From the NCBI RefSeq assembly GCF_000143415.4, contig NW_003314273.1, positions 1,642,052 to 1,706,051 on the forward strand: a stretch of DNA of 64,000 bases, in the 5' to 3' direction. Made by a program: the position numbers and the translations under genes. Below are positions 23,899-36,636 of this stretch, piece after piece (within the stretch, counting starts at the first letter, position 1; each line of letters begins with the position of its first letter). Source of the DNA: Selaginella moellendorffii (lineage: Eukaryota > Streptophyta > Lycopodiopsida > Selaginellales > Selaginellaceae). Below the pieces are notes generated by a model. The model was not told the DNA's origin and ran no database searches. It saw only the letters and a list, made by a program, of their open reading frames with translations.

Positions 23899-25736
23899 TG
23901 TAAGCGACTAAATTTTCCATTCTACTTTAGTCACTTAACCACACCTCTGACCACTTGGAGGAGTCTCATTCACAACCTCCATAAGTCCAATCCAGGACTT
24001 GGGACTTGCTAGCCCCGAGAATGGCATCCATGCCACTCAACATTTGCACTTGGTCCAAGTGCTCCACGTGTCCGATCCCATGACCGACACTCAAAGGTAC
24101 CACCGACATAGCAGCCCGTTACGCTAAGGCCATGCCCAATCACCTTTGCCACACTGGTAGTCCAATACCACTTGCATTACCGTCTTGGCTCTCCAAGACT
24201 AGGCAAACCATCCGTGAGTGGTCATCTCAGATCCACTCCTTAGCATCCTTAGGATGCCCACCGACAAGGGGAATAGCCTTCCCCAATATCCCTCTGTTAG
24301 TCCCCACTAAGTCCCTTTCTGCCCCTGGCTGTGTTTGCCAACACTGCCACTGGATCGAGAGCCACAGGCCCGACCACTAAGTCCCACGGTCCTCTGGGAC
24401 TTCCTCACCACACGACTGTGTCCTTGAGCACTACCCCAGAGGACTGCTCCTCTTCCTTTCCATAGTCTGGGCCTTTGGGACAACATTTCGGAACACCGTG
24501 GCCTTACGCGAGCCACCTGGGTACTCTCCTCGCCTTCTGCCCTTGGGTGCTCTAACCATGGGCTTAGAGCGGGTTCCGTTGAGCCACACCAGGTATCCAA
24601 GTAGGTAGTGCCACCCACACTTGGACTGGGAGCATCGGCCAGTCGATCTCCCGGGGGAACTAGAGCCGGCTCTTGAACACTTCACCAAGCTACCCCGCTT
24701 GTCGGTCTGTGTTCACTCTAGTCTTGGACTTCCCAGTGGGCAGCTCATCACCCAACACTGGGTCCAGCCTTCCTGGGCCAAACTGGCCTTTCCTGGGCCA
24801 AACTGGCCTTTCCTGGCCAAACTGGCCTTTCCTGGCCAAACTGGCCTTTCCTGGCCAAACTGGCTCCACTGCAGTCCTCCCCCTACTATACTTTTGGAGC
24901 TCACCAAACCCCCCAGGGTCTGGGAGACGAACGCTTTGGGCTTTCACCCTCTCAGGCTCCGGACTTGGACTCGGACTCGGACTCGGACTCGGACTCGGAC
25001 TCGGACTCGGACTCGGCCTCGGCCTCGGTATCGGCCTCGGTCTCGGTCTCGGTCCCGATCTCGGTCTCGGTCTCGGTCTCGGTCCCGGTCTCGGTCTCGA
25101 CTTCGGACTCCATCTCGGACTCCATCTCGGGTCCATCTCGGACTCCATTTCGAGTCTATCTCGAACTCCATCTCGGACTCCATCTCGGGTCCATCTCGGA
25201 CTCCATCTCGGACTCCATTTCGGGTCCATCTCGGGTCCACCTCGGACTCCATCTCAGACTCCATCTCGGACTCCATCTCGGGTCCATCTCGGACTGCATC
25301 TCGGACTCCATCTCGGGTCCATCTCGGACTCCATTTCGGACTCCAACTCGGGTCCATCTCGGACTTCAGTTCGGACTCTAACTCGGGTCCATCTCGGACT
25401 CCACTTCGGACTCCAACTCGGGTCCATCTCGGACTCCACTTCGGACTCCAACTCGAGTCCATCTCGGACTCCACTTCGGACTCCAACTCGAGTCCATCTC
25501 GGACACTTCCACGTGTCATGTGTTGGTCCTTTTGGGTCCCTTTTTGGAGCCTCGCTTTTTGCTCGCTTCGTGCTCGTTCCTCGAGCACTTCGTTGGGAGT
25601 TCCACTCCCGCTCTTGACTTTTCAAGTCGGAGCTTTTGGTCCAAACGTGTTACGCTCGTTTGGCTCTCGCTTCAGCCACTACCACGTGGCGCCCTTTCCG
25701 GCTCTACTTTGGGTCCTAGGGATTTTGTGTCTCACA
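23899..25736 (-). repeat. Complete family 2 LTR (5' LTR of the youngest copy)
   Basis: 1838 bp from TGTAAGCGACTAAATTTTCC to TTTTGTGTCTCACA on the plus strand. Compared with 18050-19744 it is nearly identical but carries five instead of two units of CCAAACTGGCCTTTCCTGG at about 24776-24870. The GGACTC array spans about 24960-25505. Confidence 0.9.
24776..24870. repeat. VNTR, five units of about 19-20 bp
   Basis: CCAAACTGGCCTTTCCTGG is repeated five times here. The otherwise identical LTR at 18825 and the solo LTR near 5335 have two units each. This is a recent slippage or unequal-exchange expansion within one LTR. Confidence 0.9.
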
Positions 25737-27798
25737 ACACCTAAGTACTAAGTTTCATTTATCTATAATTTGTGTTAGGGCTATCTATAGCTTTATCATT
25801 TGGTTGAAGCTTTCACCTTCACCAAATTAGACCATCTGGGAATCCTATCCTTAAAAATATATTTACTTTCCCACAATCCATTAGCATCCACCACCTAGTG
25901 GTTACTTGTCTAATTTATATTTTGGATTCCTTTCAGCAATTTCCAAGGCCAATTCTCAGCCACTACTCTTTCACTTATATCCTTTGATTGCAACACCAAG
26001 CAACATAGGATCATTACCTTTATCCTTGAGATATTCTTTTGGATAGGCTATACTTTGCAAAGTTTAGAGGGTGTTCAAAGTCATTTTTTTAATACTTGGG
26101 AACTATTTCCCTAATCTTGATAACTTTGCATTATGGCAAGCTTCAAAGCCATGTTTCTGTTATGCCACTTTAAGCATTCTTATAAACCATTTAAACTTTT
26201 CTTTCTAGGTACTAACCTACCTAAAATTGTTTTTGGGAACATTAAAAGGACTCTATCTTTTACCTTGTTAAAGCTTCTCCTTTTGCAAGGTTCTTAATTG
26301 CCATAGGTAATTTCATACTTTATACTCACCATAACACTACAGTTATTAGTAGCAACACTTTCGAGCACCCACTTGATTTTCCACTCCCAACTTATATAAC
26401 CAATCTTGGCTATGCCTTTCGAATCCTATAATTTAATTCTATCCCTTTACTGTTTAGTTTTGGCTTTATATATTCCCTTCGGTTATTCTCTTTTAGACTA
26501 GGAAGGTAGCTTTACAATTTCTACCATGTCTTAGTAAACATTCTTAGGGATGAACTTATTCAATGACTTAGGGAGTGATTCTTCAATCTTGATATGCTCA
26601 TCTTGTAATCTTATACACTAGGATTAATGTCACTACTCATAGGCATCTTTATATTCATTACTATCTATGCCAAAATCCTTTTTGGTTTTATCCATTTTGG
26701 ATAGTCAAGCTTACCCTATCTTTAGCTTTTGTCAACCTTGGAAATTGGATAACACCTTTTATCTATTATTCTCTAAAGATTTAGGGCTTTATCTAATGCC
26801 TCAATAATACCTAAACACCACCTCTTTGGTGTTTTTAAGGTGCTTATATATTTCCGTGATGAGTATATCTTATTGATATTGACCCTTTATATCGTAATAT
26901 AAACACAATATCCCTTAAGAGATGTATTTAACCTCTTTATCCAACCAAGATGTCTTAGGAAGTTAGTTCCAACAAATTATTATAAACTTTTGTTTCATAG
27001 TTATCATATCCTACAACTCATTGGCGGTGTTTCTACACCTCCATCAATATTTAGTATAAGCACATGAATCCAACCATATCCAAGATATGCTAACCCCATT
27101 TCTATTGGGGTCTCCTTTGACAAAGGGTTCTTATGAACCTACCAACTTGACCTCAAAGCATAATCCTTTAAGATATTTGGGGTCTCCACCACATCAACTC
27201 CATGAGCCTTCTCTCATGATACTTTCCACTTGTATCTACCACAACCAAAGCAGTCATTTCCTATGCCCACTATTGGTTAATATTGCTTAATAACACTCAC
27301 ACACAACTCTTTGCTAAAATTATTTTCCTTTGTGAACATATTTTCATGACTTTAATATGGTATTTTTTACCATCAATGAGATACCTATTATTCTCATACT
27401 TGAAACTCATGATTTTCTTAGTCTTTCATCAAGTATAACACACTTCTATCTAAACAAGATTCCTCTAAGCCTTTGGGACCATCTCTTGACTTTACTAAAT
27501 CATCCAGCTTTTAGACTTTGTTATTCCAACGTGTCATAAATTTCTAGCCTCTTGGATACTTTTAAGATGCTACCACACTTGAAGACAATCTTTTGTATTC
27601 ACATCCTATTTATAAGGACCGTCTTTACAAGTGTTACTCCAACACTTGATTTTCCTTTGTTCTACGTGGGTTATTTTTGCCTTTTAGAACTATACTTCCA
27701 TATCACGAGCACACCAATTTATCCTTTGAGTACCCCCTTGGAACTTCTTTGGTTGTTCTCCTAGCTATCATTTCAAGGACATGTGTCCTCATTTATGT

Positions 27799-28936
27799 GT
27801 AGTGCAAGTGGCTTTCACCCTTTATCCTATGTTGTTTTACTTTAGGATAACCACAAAGTGAAACCTAAACCCTCCATGTGCCATGTGTCATATGCCATGT
27901 GCCACATGCCACATGTCCAAAGGACAGTGGTGTGGAACCTAAGTTTCAGGGCCTTAGGCCACTGAATGAGGAATGGTGCCAAACTCCCAAGCATGGAGCC
28001 AAAGAGCAATAGCATTGAAGCACGGAACGACCCTCGAGTACACAGCCCAAGGAGCAAAGGGACAGGAGCATGGAGCAATTTGGATCAATCCTAGAGCAAC
28101 CAGCATCCCAATGCCAGAACCAACACGCAAAACAGAGCCAAATGAAGTTTAGTGCTATTTTAGCATACCGGTGGCCTAATGCAAGGATATAGGTACTCCA
28201 CTAGCTAGCATGGAATGGAACTTGGGCTTAGACCCAAGTTGGATGCTGAACAAGGACAGACATGCAAGTAAAAGCTAAACTATGCCTTAGGTTGGTCAGC
28301 CATGCTTGACCTACCCACTATCCCTACTATACATTTGGAACCCCCCACAGCCCACCCCCTTGAGGAACACCAGCTTTGAGCTTTCACCCCAAGCCTCCCT
28401 TAGGACCAGGAGTTAGTCTCTAGGACAAGCTCAAAACTTACTAAATATGAAATGTCCCTAGATTGCAAATTTGGATATAAAACGAACACCATTGTGTTCA
28501 AGACAATCTCTACATTCTGTAGATATGCCAAATGAACAAATCTAGATGCTTTCCATAAATAGTATTTGGGACTGGAATGAGACTAATACAAAGGGCATGA
28601 TAGCGAAAGTGTTTGGCAGACACGGTAAGCTATCATCCACCTTTATTGAGGGACTAGTTTCAATACATGAGGGTTCTTGTCAAGCCAGTGCAAGATAGAG
28701 CAGAAGAGAACTAAGAGTTAGACCAAGAATGCTTAGCTAGAAACACATAAGAGTTCTTACCTTATGTTCATCTAGCTAAGTACAGATGCTAAGCCCAGTA
28801 AACTAACACTTGAACAAGATGGGTTGATAAAGGGAACTAGCAATACTAAACTCCTACCATCATGGCAGTAAGAAAAGAATATCAGAAAGGACTAGCTGAC
28901 AGGTAATTTTTGATACCCGAAATCACATTTATGACA
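27799..28936 (-). mobile_element. Solo LTR, family 3
   Basis: On the plus strand TGTAGTGCAAGTGG...CATTTATGACA, matching the LTR at 35491-36636 throughout, including the module CCCTACTATACATTTGG...GCTTTGAGCTTTCACCCC. Family 2 interior lies on both sides. The ends are slightly ambiguous: flanking ATTTA and ATTTT match four of five if the LTR begins two bases earlier. Confidence 0.75.
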
Positions 28937-29021
28937 ATTTTTGACCTCCTATAGTCATTAACTCTAGTATTAAATTCATGAGCACCATCCTTAATTATAT
29001 GAGGATAATTTTATGACTCTT

Positions 29022-29214
29022 TGTAAGCAACCAAAAAGAACGACTTGAGAGATGATCAATGGGGTTCAAATTTAGAGGGAAAGGGCCCATAAATAAAAGT
29101 GCACACACTTTTCCAATCGGTTAAGGGTTTTGGGATACTTGGGGTTAAGAGTCCTTGGGTTTAAATAGTACTGGGCTAGGTGACCTCTCGGGAAGTCTAA
29201 ACTCAGGAACTTAC
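29022..29214. mobile_element. Short solo LTR (193 bp)
   Basis: It starts TGTAAGCAACC and ends AGGAACTTACA. It splits GACTCCTTTAT of the family 2 interior (compare about 23548). Flanking 5-mers CTCTT and CTCCT differ by one transition. It is a different sequence from the TRIM at 7139 and probably another miniature LTR family. Confidence 0.65.
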
Positions 29215-29530
29215 ACTCCTTTATCGTCCAGGAATTTCCATCATTCTTATGATCCTAATTGTAGTTGTCTACCACAACCACATTAGCCAGTTTTTAAAGT
29301 TAAACACTTATATGGATCTTTGAGAAAAACCTTTTACTATTCCTAAGATCCCAAAGTTGTTCCCTTATTAACCCCTTTCTACCCACCACATTGTTTATAT
29401 GTTTAGGTATGAACTAAAGTAAAAAGTCATGCCCTCTCAACATACTACTCCTCAAGGATAGGCCCACTTCTAAAACCTTTTAATGCCAATATAAGTGATA
29501 ATATATTTGACCACCAATAAGAGTTAGATT

Positions 29531-32500
29531 GGTATCGTGGAATGGAAGTCATCACTAGATGTTTGTGATAACCAGATGGTTGATTTTTTGTTGGAATTAT
29601 GGGAAAATTGTTGATCTCACAATCCTTATAAGGATAAAGTGAGGATTGATTTTTTTTTTTTTATGACAAAGCTTATAGACTATGCTTCTTTATGATGGAA
29701 GAACTACATTAAAGCTAATTCAAAACTGACTTTTTGGAGTGATTTAATGAAAGTTTTCCATGCTTCATTTGTCAAGAAGTTTGAAGAGATTGATCTTGTG
29801 AACCAGCTATTAGAGATTTGGTAGGGGACTTTATCTTTGGATATATATGCTTGCAAGGTCTATAATTTTTGCCTTAGTCTCATGGGCACCTATAATGTAC
29901 TCAAAGTGCAATGTTTCATCAAAGGTTTAAGCTCAATGGATGTGCAGCAAAAGGTCAAGAAGGATTTTCCAGCAATATTGTGTGAGACATAAATCTCTAA
30001 GCCCCAAAGTGGAGCCAAAAAGGTGCCACATGGTAGTGGTCAAAGTGGAAGGCCAACAAGCGTAATATGTTTGGACTAAAATCTTTGACTGCAAAAGTTA
30101 AGAGTGGGAGTGGAACTCCAAACAAAGTGCTTAAGGAATGATTACAAAGCAATTGGTGAATGAGTCTCTAAAAATGGACAAAAGAAAGACTAATACATGA
30201 TGAATGTCATGACACATAAAAGTGTCAAGAATGAGTCCAAAAAGGAGTCCAAGAAGGAGTCCAATATAGACTTAAAATGGAGTTCAATATGGACTTGAGA
30301 TAGAGTTTGATATGGAGTTTGATATGGACCCGAGATGGAGTCTGAGATGGACTCGAGATGGAGTCTGAGATGGACCTAAGATGGAGTCCGAGATGGACCC
30401 AAGATGGACCTGAGATGGAGTCCAAGGTCGAGTCCGAGAGGGTGACCATGGTCAGGTTCGAGGTTGAGGCAGAGACCAAGACTAAGACCGAGACCGAGTC
30501 CTAGATTGAGGCCAAGGTCGAGACTTAGACCGAGATCGAGACCGAGATTGAGGCTGAGACCAAGTTGGAGACCAAGATTGAGGCCGAGACCAAGTCCGAG
30601 ACCGAGACCGAGACTGAGTCTGAGATCGAGATCGAGACCAAGACCAAGACTGAGTCTGAGTCTGAGTCTGAGTCTGAGTCTGAGTCCAAGTCTGAGGGTG
30701 AAAGCCCAAAGCAATTATCTCCCAGACCCTAGGGGATTTAGTGAGTTCTAAAAGTATAGTAGAGGGAGGACTCTAGTGGAGCCAGTTTGGCTAGGAAAGG
30801 CTAGTGTGAATCAAGGCTAGAGTGAATACGGATGAAAAAGTGGGGTAACTTAATGAAGTGTTCAAGAGCCAACCCTAGCTCCCTCGGGAGATCAAATGGT
30901 TGATGCTCCTAATCCAAGTGTGGGTAGAACTACCTACTTGGATACCTGGTGTAACTCATCAGAACCTTGCTCTAGCCACATGGCTAAGACACCTAAAGGT
31001 GGAAAGTGGGGAGAGTATTCATGAGGCCCGCATAGGGCAACAATGTTTTAAAATGTTATCCTAAAGTTCCAACGTGTGGAAAGGAAGAAATCCTCTTGTT
31101 TAGTGTGATCAAGGATACAATCACATGGTGAGGAAGTCCCAAAAGTTAATGGGACTTAGTGGTCAGGCCTTTGGACCCTGACCCAATGATGGTGTTTGCA
31201 AGCACAATTGTGGATGGAGAGGGATTTGGTGGGGACTGAAGAAGGGACATTTGGGAAAGGTGTTCTTTGTGTATTTGGGCATCCTAATAGTGCTAAGGTG
31301 TAGTCAAAAGATGACCACTCAAGGCTCAATTTTTGAGAGACAGGACTATGATGCATGTGCTCTTGGATTACCAATATGACAAAGGTGAATGGGCATGGCT
31401 TTAGTGTAATGGGTTGATATGTTGATGATACCTTTGGGTGTCAGTCATGGGATTGGACACATGGAGCATTTGAATCTAGTGTAAAGGCTAAGTGGTATAG
31501 GTGCCATTCATGGAGCTATTGTGCCCAAATTAGGAATAAGATTTTTGGAGGTTATGAATGAGACTCCTCCAAATGGTCAAAGATATGGTTAAGTGATTAA
31601 AGTAAAATGGAAAAATTAATCACTTACACATTAACTAATTCTATCACTAAGGCTCATATTTTCACCAAAACCATCAGTCAACTTGGTCAACTCTGGTTAA
31701 TGTTATGGTCTACAGAGTAGTCAACATGATGACCAACCCACCAATGCTTCATATTCGGGAAGAAATGGCCATTGTTTTATTGTGGCTCAAAGAGTGGAGA
31801 TGATCATAAGGCCAAAAAATCTTGTTTAGACTAGTGTGAGAAGGATAAGATAAAGGGTAATTATTTTTATTGTTACAAGGCTAGATATCAGACAATGATT
31901 ATCCTCTTGTGAAGGGATCAAAGAATGCTAAGGTGAATGTGGTGGAATTCATCATGGATATGGCTTAAGCATCTGCTATGATGGCCCTTCCAAACCCTAT
32001 GGCAAAAGTTCAAAAATCTAAGTTTTGAGTTTGTATCAACTCTATAGAGCTTAATGGTTCTATGTGCAATCAACTTATGAAGGCCAAAGGGGACATTTAG
32101 GGTAATGCTATTAATATTTTTTTTGATCTAGGTGCTACTCATAACTTTTTGAGCTTCAAGGTGGTGAAGAAACTTGGTTTACCTGTGGAAAAGAGTTCAA
32201 TAATCTATGAGATGGTTATGGCAGATAGACATAACACTCATATTTATGGTGAATAGGCTTTAAGTGTTCATTTGATGGTTCAAGGGATTCTCGACCATCC
32301 TTTGTTTCAGGTTATACATCTTAGTTGCATAAATATTATTCTTGGGAAGGAATAGTTTTATGATAGGAAGCCAAGGATTGATTAGGAGAGTAATGTCCTA
32401 TGTATTGAACTTGGTGATTGTTAGGATCCTATCCCTTACACCCAAAACAAACTGACTAAAGGGGTAATCACTTGATTGTAAGGCTCTTTCTTTAGCTTAT

Positions 32501-32821
32501 TATTCTGACTTGGTGCCTAACAGTGGCACTATGAAAGAGATTGTTAGGATAGACTCCCTTGATTAATGCTTTGCTGTTGGTGACATGCACACCTAAGATA
32601 GCTCGTTCTTTCATGGTGTACCTGTTTCTTTCTAATATAATCATGTCCAATTTGGAACATGTTTGTAGGCATAGGGCTCGGGTGGATTCCATTCAGGGGG
32701 AGTTCTGTGATGTATTTCTGAATGAGTTACTTGATGGTTTGCCTCCCGAAAGAGGAATTCAGCATGAGATTGACTTGGTTCTTAAAGCTACTCCTTATCA
32801 GTGACAACTGACTTCTACTAG
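29531..32821 (+). pseudogene. Decayed Ty3/gypsy gag-pol remnant, split by a solo LTR
   Basis: 29560-29980 and 31629-31980 are gag-like: RNA-binding region and cysteine-bearing segments, interrupted exactly after FPAIL by an LTR. A protease follows at about 32030-32400 (FFDLGATHNFLSFKVVKKLGL), with several stops, two of them where Trp is usual. The RT leader is at about 32690-32805 (FCDVFLNELLDGLPPERGIQHEIDLV). A family 3 LTR in the opposite orientation truncates it at 32822. There are too many stops and shifts for function. Confidence 0.75.
29981..31628 (+). mobile_element. Solo LTR, family 2, inside the gypsy gag remnant
   Basis: Plus-strand orientation: TGTGAGACATAAATC...AATTAATCACTTACA. 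It contains the GAGNCC array at about 30240-30690 and the module GGTGAAAGCCCAAAGC...CTAAAAGTATAGTAGAG at about 30690-30765. The gag reading frame is continuous if this segment is removed. No clean target duplication remains. Confidence 0.82.
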
Positions 32822-33741
32822 TGTAGCGCACTTGAATTTGGAGCTAAAATCCAAGCCCGTTGTGTTACAAAATGAGAGTCCAAGTACAATCCCATGAACA
32901 CTAGCTCCCCATATCCAGCACCTGTATGCAAAATAGTGTTAAACAGTGTTTGGCACAATTTTAGTATACTGGTGGCCTAACGTGAGGCGGGTACCCCAAC
33001 GACTATAGCAGTATAGAGCTTGGGCTTAGATCTAAGCTGGACGTAGAACAAGGAGCGACACAACCTAGTGGGAGCCAAACTAATGTTTCAGGTGATCAGA
33101 TGGTTAGACATGCATTTCAACCACTATCCCTACTCTATATTTGGAACCCCTTATAGCACCCCCCACCCCCCCCCCCCGAGGAACACACGCTTTGAGCTTT
33201 CACCCCAAGCCTCCCTTAGTATCAGGAGTTAGTCTCTGGGACAAACTCGAAACTTATTAAATATAAAATATCCTTATATTGTGAATTTGGACATGGGACA
33301 AACACCATTGTGTTCAAGACAATCTCTATATTCTGTAAATATGCCAATCTAGGTACTTTTTATAAAATTTAGAACCAGAATGAAACTAACACAAAGGGCA
33401 TGATAGCGAGGGTGTTTAGCAAACATAATAAGTTATCATCCAGTGACATTGAGGGACTAGTCTCAATATGCAAGGGTTCTTGTCACTAGCCAATGCAAGA
33501 CATAATGAGATGGGAATTCTTTACTGGGCTAAGTATGATTAGCTAATAGCATGTAAGAATTCCATCCTTATGTTTTTCCAGTCTAAGTACACTCGAAATG
33601 CCTAGTTAACTCCACTATTACAAGAGGGGCTACCAAAGGGATCCAACTGTACTAACGTCTTGCCGTCATGGCAGTAAAGGAAGAGTGTTTGTAAGGATTA
33701 GCCAACAAGTATCTTTGATACCTGAGGTTATATTTGTGACA
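32822..33741 (-). repeat. Family 3 LTR (3' LTR of a minus-strand chromodomain gypsy element)
   Basis: On the plus strand TGTAGCGCACTTG...TTTGTGACA, followed by CTCTCCCCATCTTAAGG, a polypurine tract when read on the minus strand. It is shorter than the 35491 copy because the first part is replaced or deleted. The module CCCTACTCTATATTTGGAACC...GCTTTCACCCC is present at about 33125-33205. Confidence 0.75.
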
Positions 33742-35490
33742 CTCTCCCCATCTTAAGGAAGATCGATGTCCTTGTTGATGTATACTCGAGTCTAGCAAAC
33801 CATCAAGGAAACAACTCCAAAAGTTAATAAAAAACACCCTATGTGGAAAACACACCGACTTAAATGAGTTATGGAACTACCTCTCCTCTATGTCAAAAGA
33901 CATTAAAATTTAGACACCCTCCAGTCATCATCGACAAGAAAATGAATAACAAAGTTAGCCACCCTTGCTGCTCTAAGTACCACTTGGCTTACAAAGGAAT
34001 GATACATCCCTACCCGTAGGGACATAAGGAGAAGGCTAAAGGCCCAAATTCCCCTAAGCAAGAAATCAACCCCATTGGGAAGATTTAGACAACTATTATA
34101 AACTGGCAGATTAAGTTGTTTACATGACCACACCCTTTTCAAAAATAAGTCATTGAGAGAGAGGTAGGAACTTGTGATCAGTCTATAATAGTTATCCCCA
34201 TGGTTATGAATTGAACCCATGCATCAAAGTGCCAAAGTCAGCTTACCAAAACTAACCCAAGTACTAACAAACAAGAGAAACAAAAATTTTGATTTATAGA
34301 AATATATTACTTTATTGATTTGTAAAATTTATTACAAGATTTACAAAAGCTAGGCTTTATTACGATTCTCATATTTCGTGATGTAGAAGATTCTTAAGAT
34401 TACCATGGTGGTGATGGGTAACGGGGAATTAGGGTTCGGTTCCCAAGTTGATTCATAAGTTGGGTAACCTTTCCACTTAACAAGATATTCCTTCGCATGA
34501 GCTCGTCTCCAAAATCGAGAATCCAAAATAGTTTCAACTTCATATTCAAGTTCACCATCCGCAACATCTGGTGGTAGACGAATCTCCCTGTGACATGCAA
34601 CATCCATAATGTAAATAGCCAATAAATTGGCATGAAATACATTATGAATATTGGACATGTCTGCAGAAAGATCCAACCGATAGGATACATCACCAATTCA
34701 TTTCAAAATCCTATAGGGCCCAACATATCTCAGTAACAGCTTCTGAGATAAAGATCCATTTACATTCAAGTTTCAGAAAAATAACCATAACTGATTTTTC
34801 ACTTGATAGGATACATCCCAATAATACTGATCCTTATCATGTCAATACCTATCTTGAGCTTTGCCCATCGCCTCAATAGTTCTAGACCAACTTTGGCGTA
34901 ACTGCTCTATATAAGTCTCAATGGCTAAGACCGACACTTTGGACATTGGTTTTGGTACAACAATATGTTGAGGCACCCCATGAGCATTCCCTTGTAACAT
35001 TACCCATGGAGAACAACCAATAGCACTATGAAATGTGTTATTATAATAGATTTTTGCTATGTCCAAATACTCAACCCAGTCGTGTTGGTCCACCATGACG
35101 TAATATCACAGATAATCCTCAATTTGAGCATTCATACATTTGGTCTGCCCATTAGTTTGAGAATGATAAGCCATACTGAACTTCAACTTGGTACCGAACA
35201 ACTGGAATAGTGTGCCCCAAATCTTCCCTGTAAATCTCAAATCTCTATCCAAGATCATCTCTTTGGGAAGACCACGAACTCACACTACTTCATGGAAAAA
35301 GAGCTTTGATACTTGTTTCGCATTCATTGTTTCCATAGTTGGAATGAAGTGTGCAATCTTTGACAACCAATCCACAACCACCATCAAAGTATCATAACCT
35401 TTAGACTTCAGTAAGAAAGTGATGAAATCAAGTGTCACACTTTGAATTGGCCATGCCGGTGCTGGAATGCACTGCAACTTTCTAGCCTAC
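33742..35490 (-). pseudogene. pol remnant: integrase core and chromodomain of a Ty3/gypsy chromovirus
   Basis: Reading right to left: integrase core at about 35490-34842 (VTLDFITFLLKSKGYDTLMVVVDWLSKIAHFIP, then ILDRDLRF, then SMAYHSQTNGQTKCMN), GPY-like region, and chromodomain at about 34590-34440 (VETILDSRF, EYLVKWKGYPTYESTWEPN). Chromodomains of this class target insertion to heterochromatin in plant chromoviruses. The catalytic Glu expected after GQT is Lys. There are several stops (TAG and TGA). The zinc-binding N-terminus is missing where an LTR starts at 35491. About 600 bp of non-coding 3' sequence separates the chromodomain from the LTR at 33741. Confidence 0.88.
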
Positions 35491-36636
35491 TGTAGCGCAC
35501 GTGGTTTTGACCCTTTATCCTATACTGATTTACTATAGCATAACACCACGAAGCGGAACCTAAACCCTCTTTGTGCCACGTGACAGATGCCATATGTCAC
35601 ATGCCACGTGTCCATGCCACGTGTCCATAGGAACCTGAGGTTTAGGGCCTTGGGCCACTGAACAAAGGAACGGTGCTAAACTCCTAAGCATGGAGCCAAG
35701 GAGTGACGGAACCGAACCACGGAGCAACTCTCGAGCATAAAGCCCAAGGAGTGAAGGGACAGAAGCCCAAAGCGACTTGGAACAGTCCTAGAGTAACCAG
35801 CATCCCAATGCCAGGACCAGCACGCAAAACGGAGCCAAACGGAGTCTGGCGCTATTTCGGCATACCGGTGGCCTAACGCGAGGACATGGGTACTCCACCA
35901 GCTAGCATGGAATGGAACTTGGGCTTAGACCCAAGCCGGACGCAGAACAAGGACAAGCACGCAAGTGGGAGCTAGACTATGCCTCAGGTTGGTCGGCCAT
36001 GCCCGACCTACCCACTATCCCTACTATACATTTGGAACCCCCCACAGCCCCCCCCCCCTGAGGAACACACGCTTTGGGCCTTCACCCCAAGCCTCCCTTA
36101 ATATCAAGAGTTAGTCTCTGGGACAAGCTAGAAACTTACTAAATATGGAATGTCCCTAGATTGCAAATTTGGACACAGGACGAACACCATTGTGTTTAGG
36201 ACGATCTCTACATTCCGTAGATATGCCAAATGAGCAAATCTAGACACTTTTCATAAATAGCATTTAGGACCAAAATGAGACTAACACAAAGGGCATGATA
36301 ACAAGGGTGTTTGGCAAACACGGTAAGCTATCATGTAGCAATATTGAGGGACCAATCTCAATACGCGAGGGTTCTTGTCAAGCCAGTGCAAGACAGAGCA
36401 AAAGAGAACTAAAACGCCAGGCAAAGTATGCTTGGTTGAATAGACACTTAGGAATTACGTCCCTATGCTCATCCGGCCAAGTACAGATGCAAAGTCCAGT
36501 TTACTAACACTTGAACAAGAGGGGCTGATAAAGGGTCCAGCAATACCGACGTCCTGCTATTGTGGCAGTAAGGTAAGAGTGTCCGTAAGGACTGGTCGAC
36601 ATGTAACTTTCGATACCCAAAGTCACATTCGCAACA
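35491..36636 (-). repeat. Family 3 LTR
   Basis: 1146 bp, TGTAGCGCACGTGG...CATTCGCAACA on the plus strand, then CTCTCCCCCCCTAGGG (polypurine tract on the minus strand). Its interior continues rightward, so this is a 3' LTR of a minus-strand element whose other end is replaced by the giant transposon. Confidence 0.82.

Larger units (their letters stand above)
9401..25736 (-). mobile_element. Family 2 tandem multimer: LTR-interior-LTR-interior-LTR
   Basis: Three family 2 LTRs (9401-10003 truncated, 18050-19744 missing about 90 bp at one end, 23899-25736 complete) alternate with two interiors (10004-18049 and 19745-23898), all in the same orientation. The block sits inside the interior of an older family 2 element. 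Sequence before it ends CATCCTAG and sequence after it resumes CCTAAGTACTAAG, matching the uninterrupted paralogue near 20300. The flanking 5-mers CCTAG and CCTAA differ by one base, with an extra ACA at the right edge, so a single insertion is likely but not proven. A family 1 gypsy element is nested in the first interior. Confidence 0.65.
25737..29530 (-). mobile_element. Interior of the old family 2 element, continued
   Basis: It resumes at CCTAAGTACTAAGTTTC, the position interrupted at 9400. It follows the family 2 interior in much-diverged, partly deleted form to about 29530, where GTTAGATTGGTATCG recalls the PBS end. It is interrupted by a family 3 LTR (27799-28936) and a 193-bp solo LTR (29022-29214). 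There is no coding frame. The expected 5' LTR is not recognisable after it. Confidence 0.65.
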
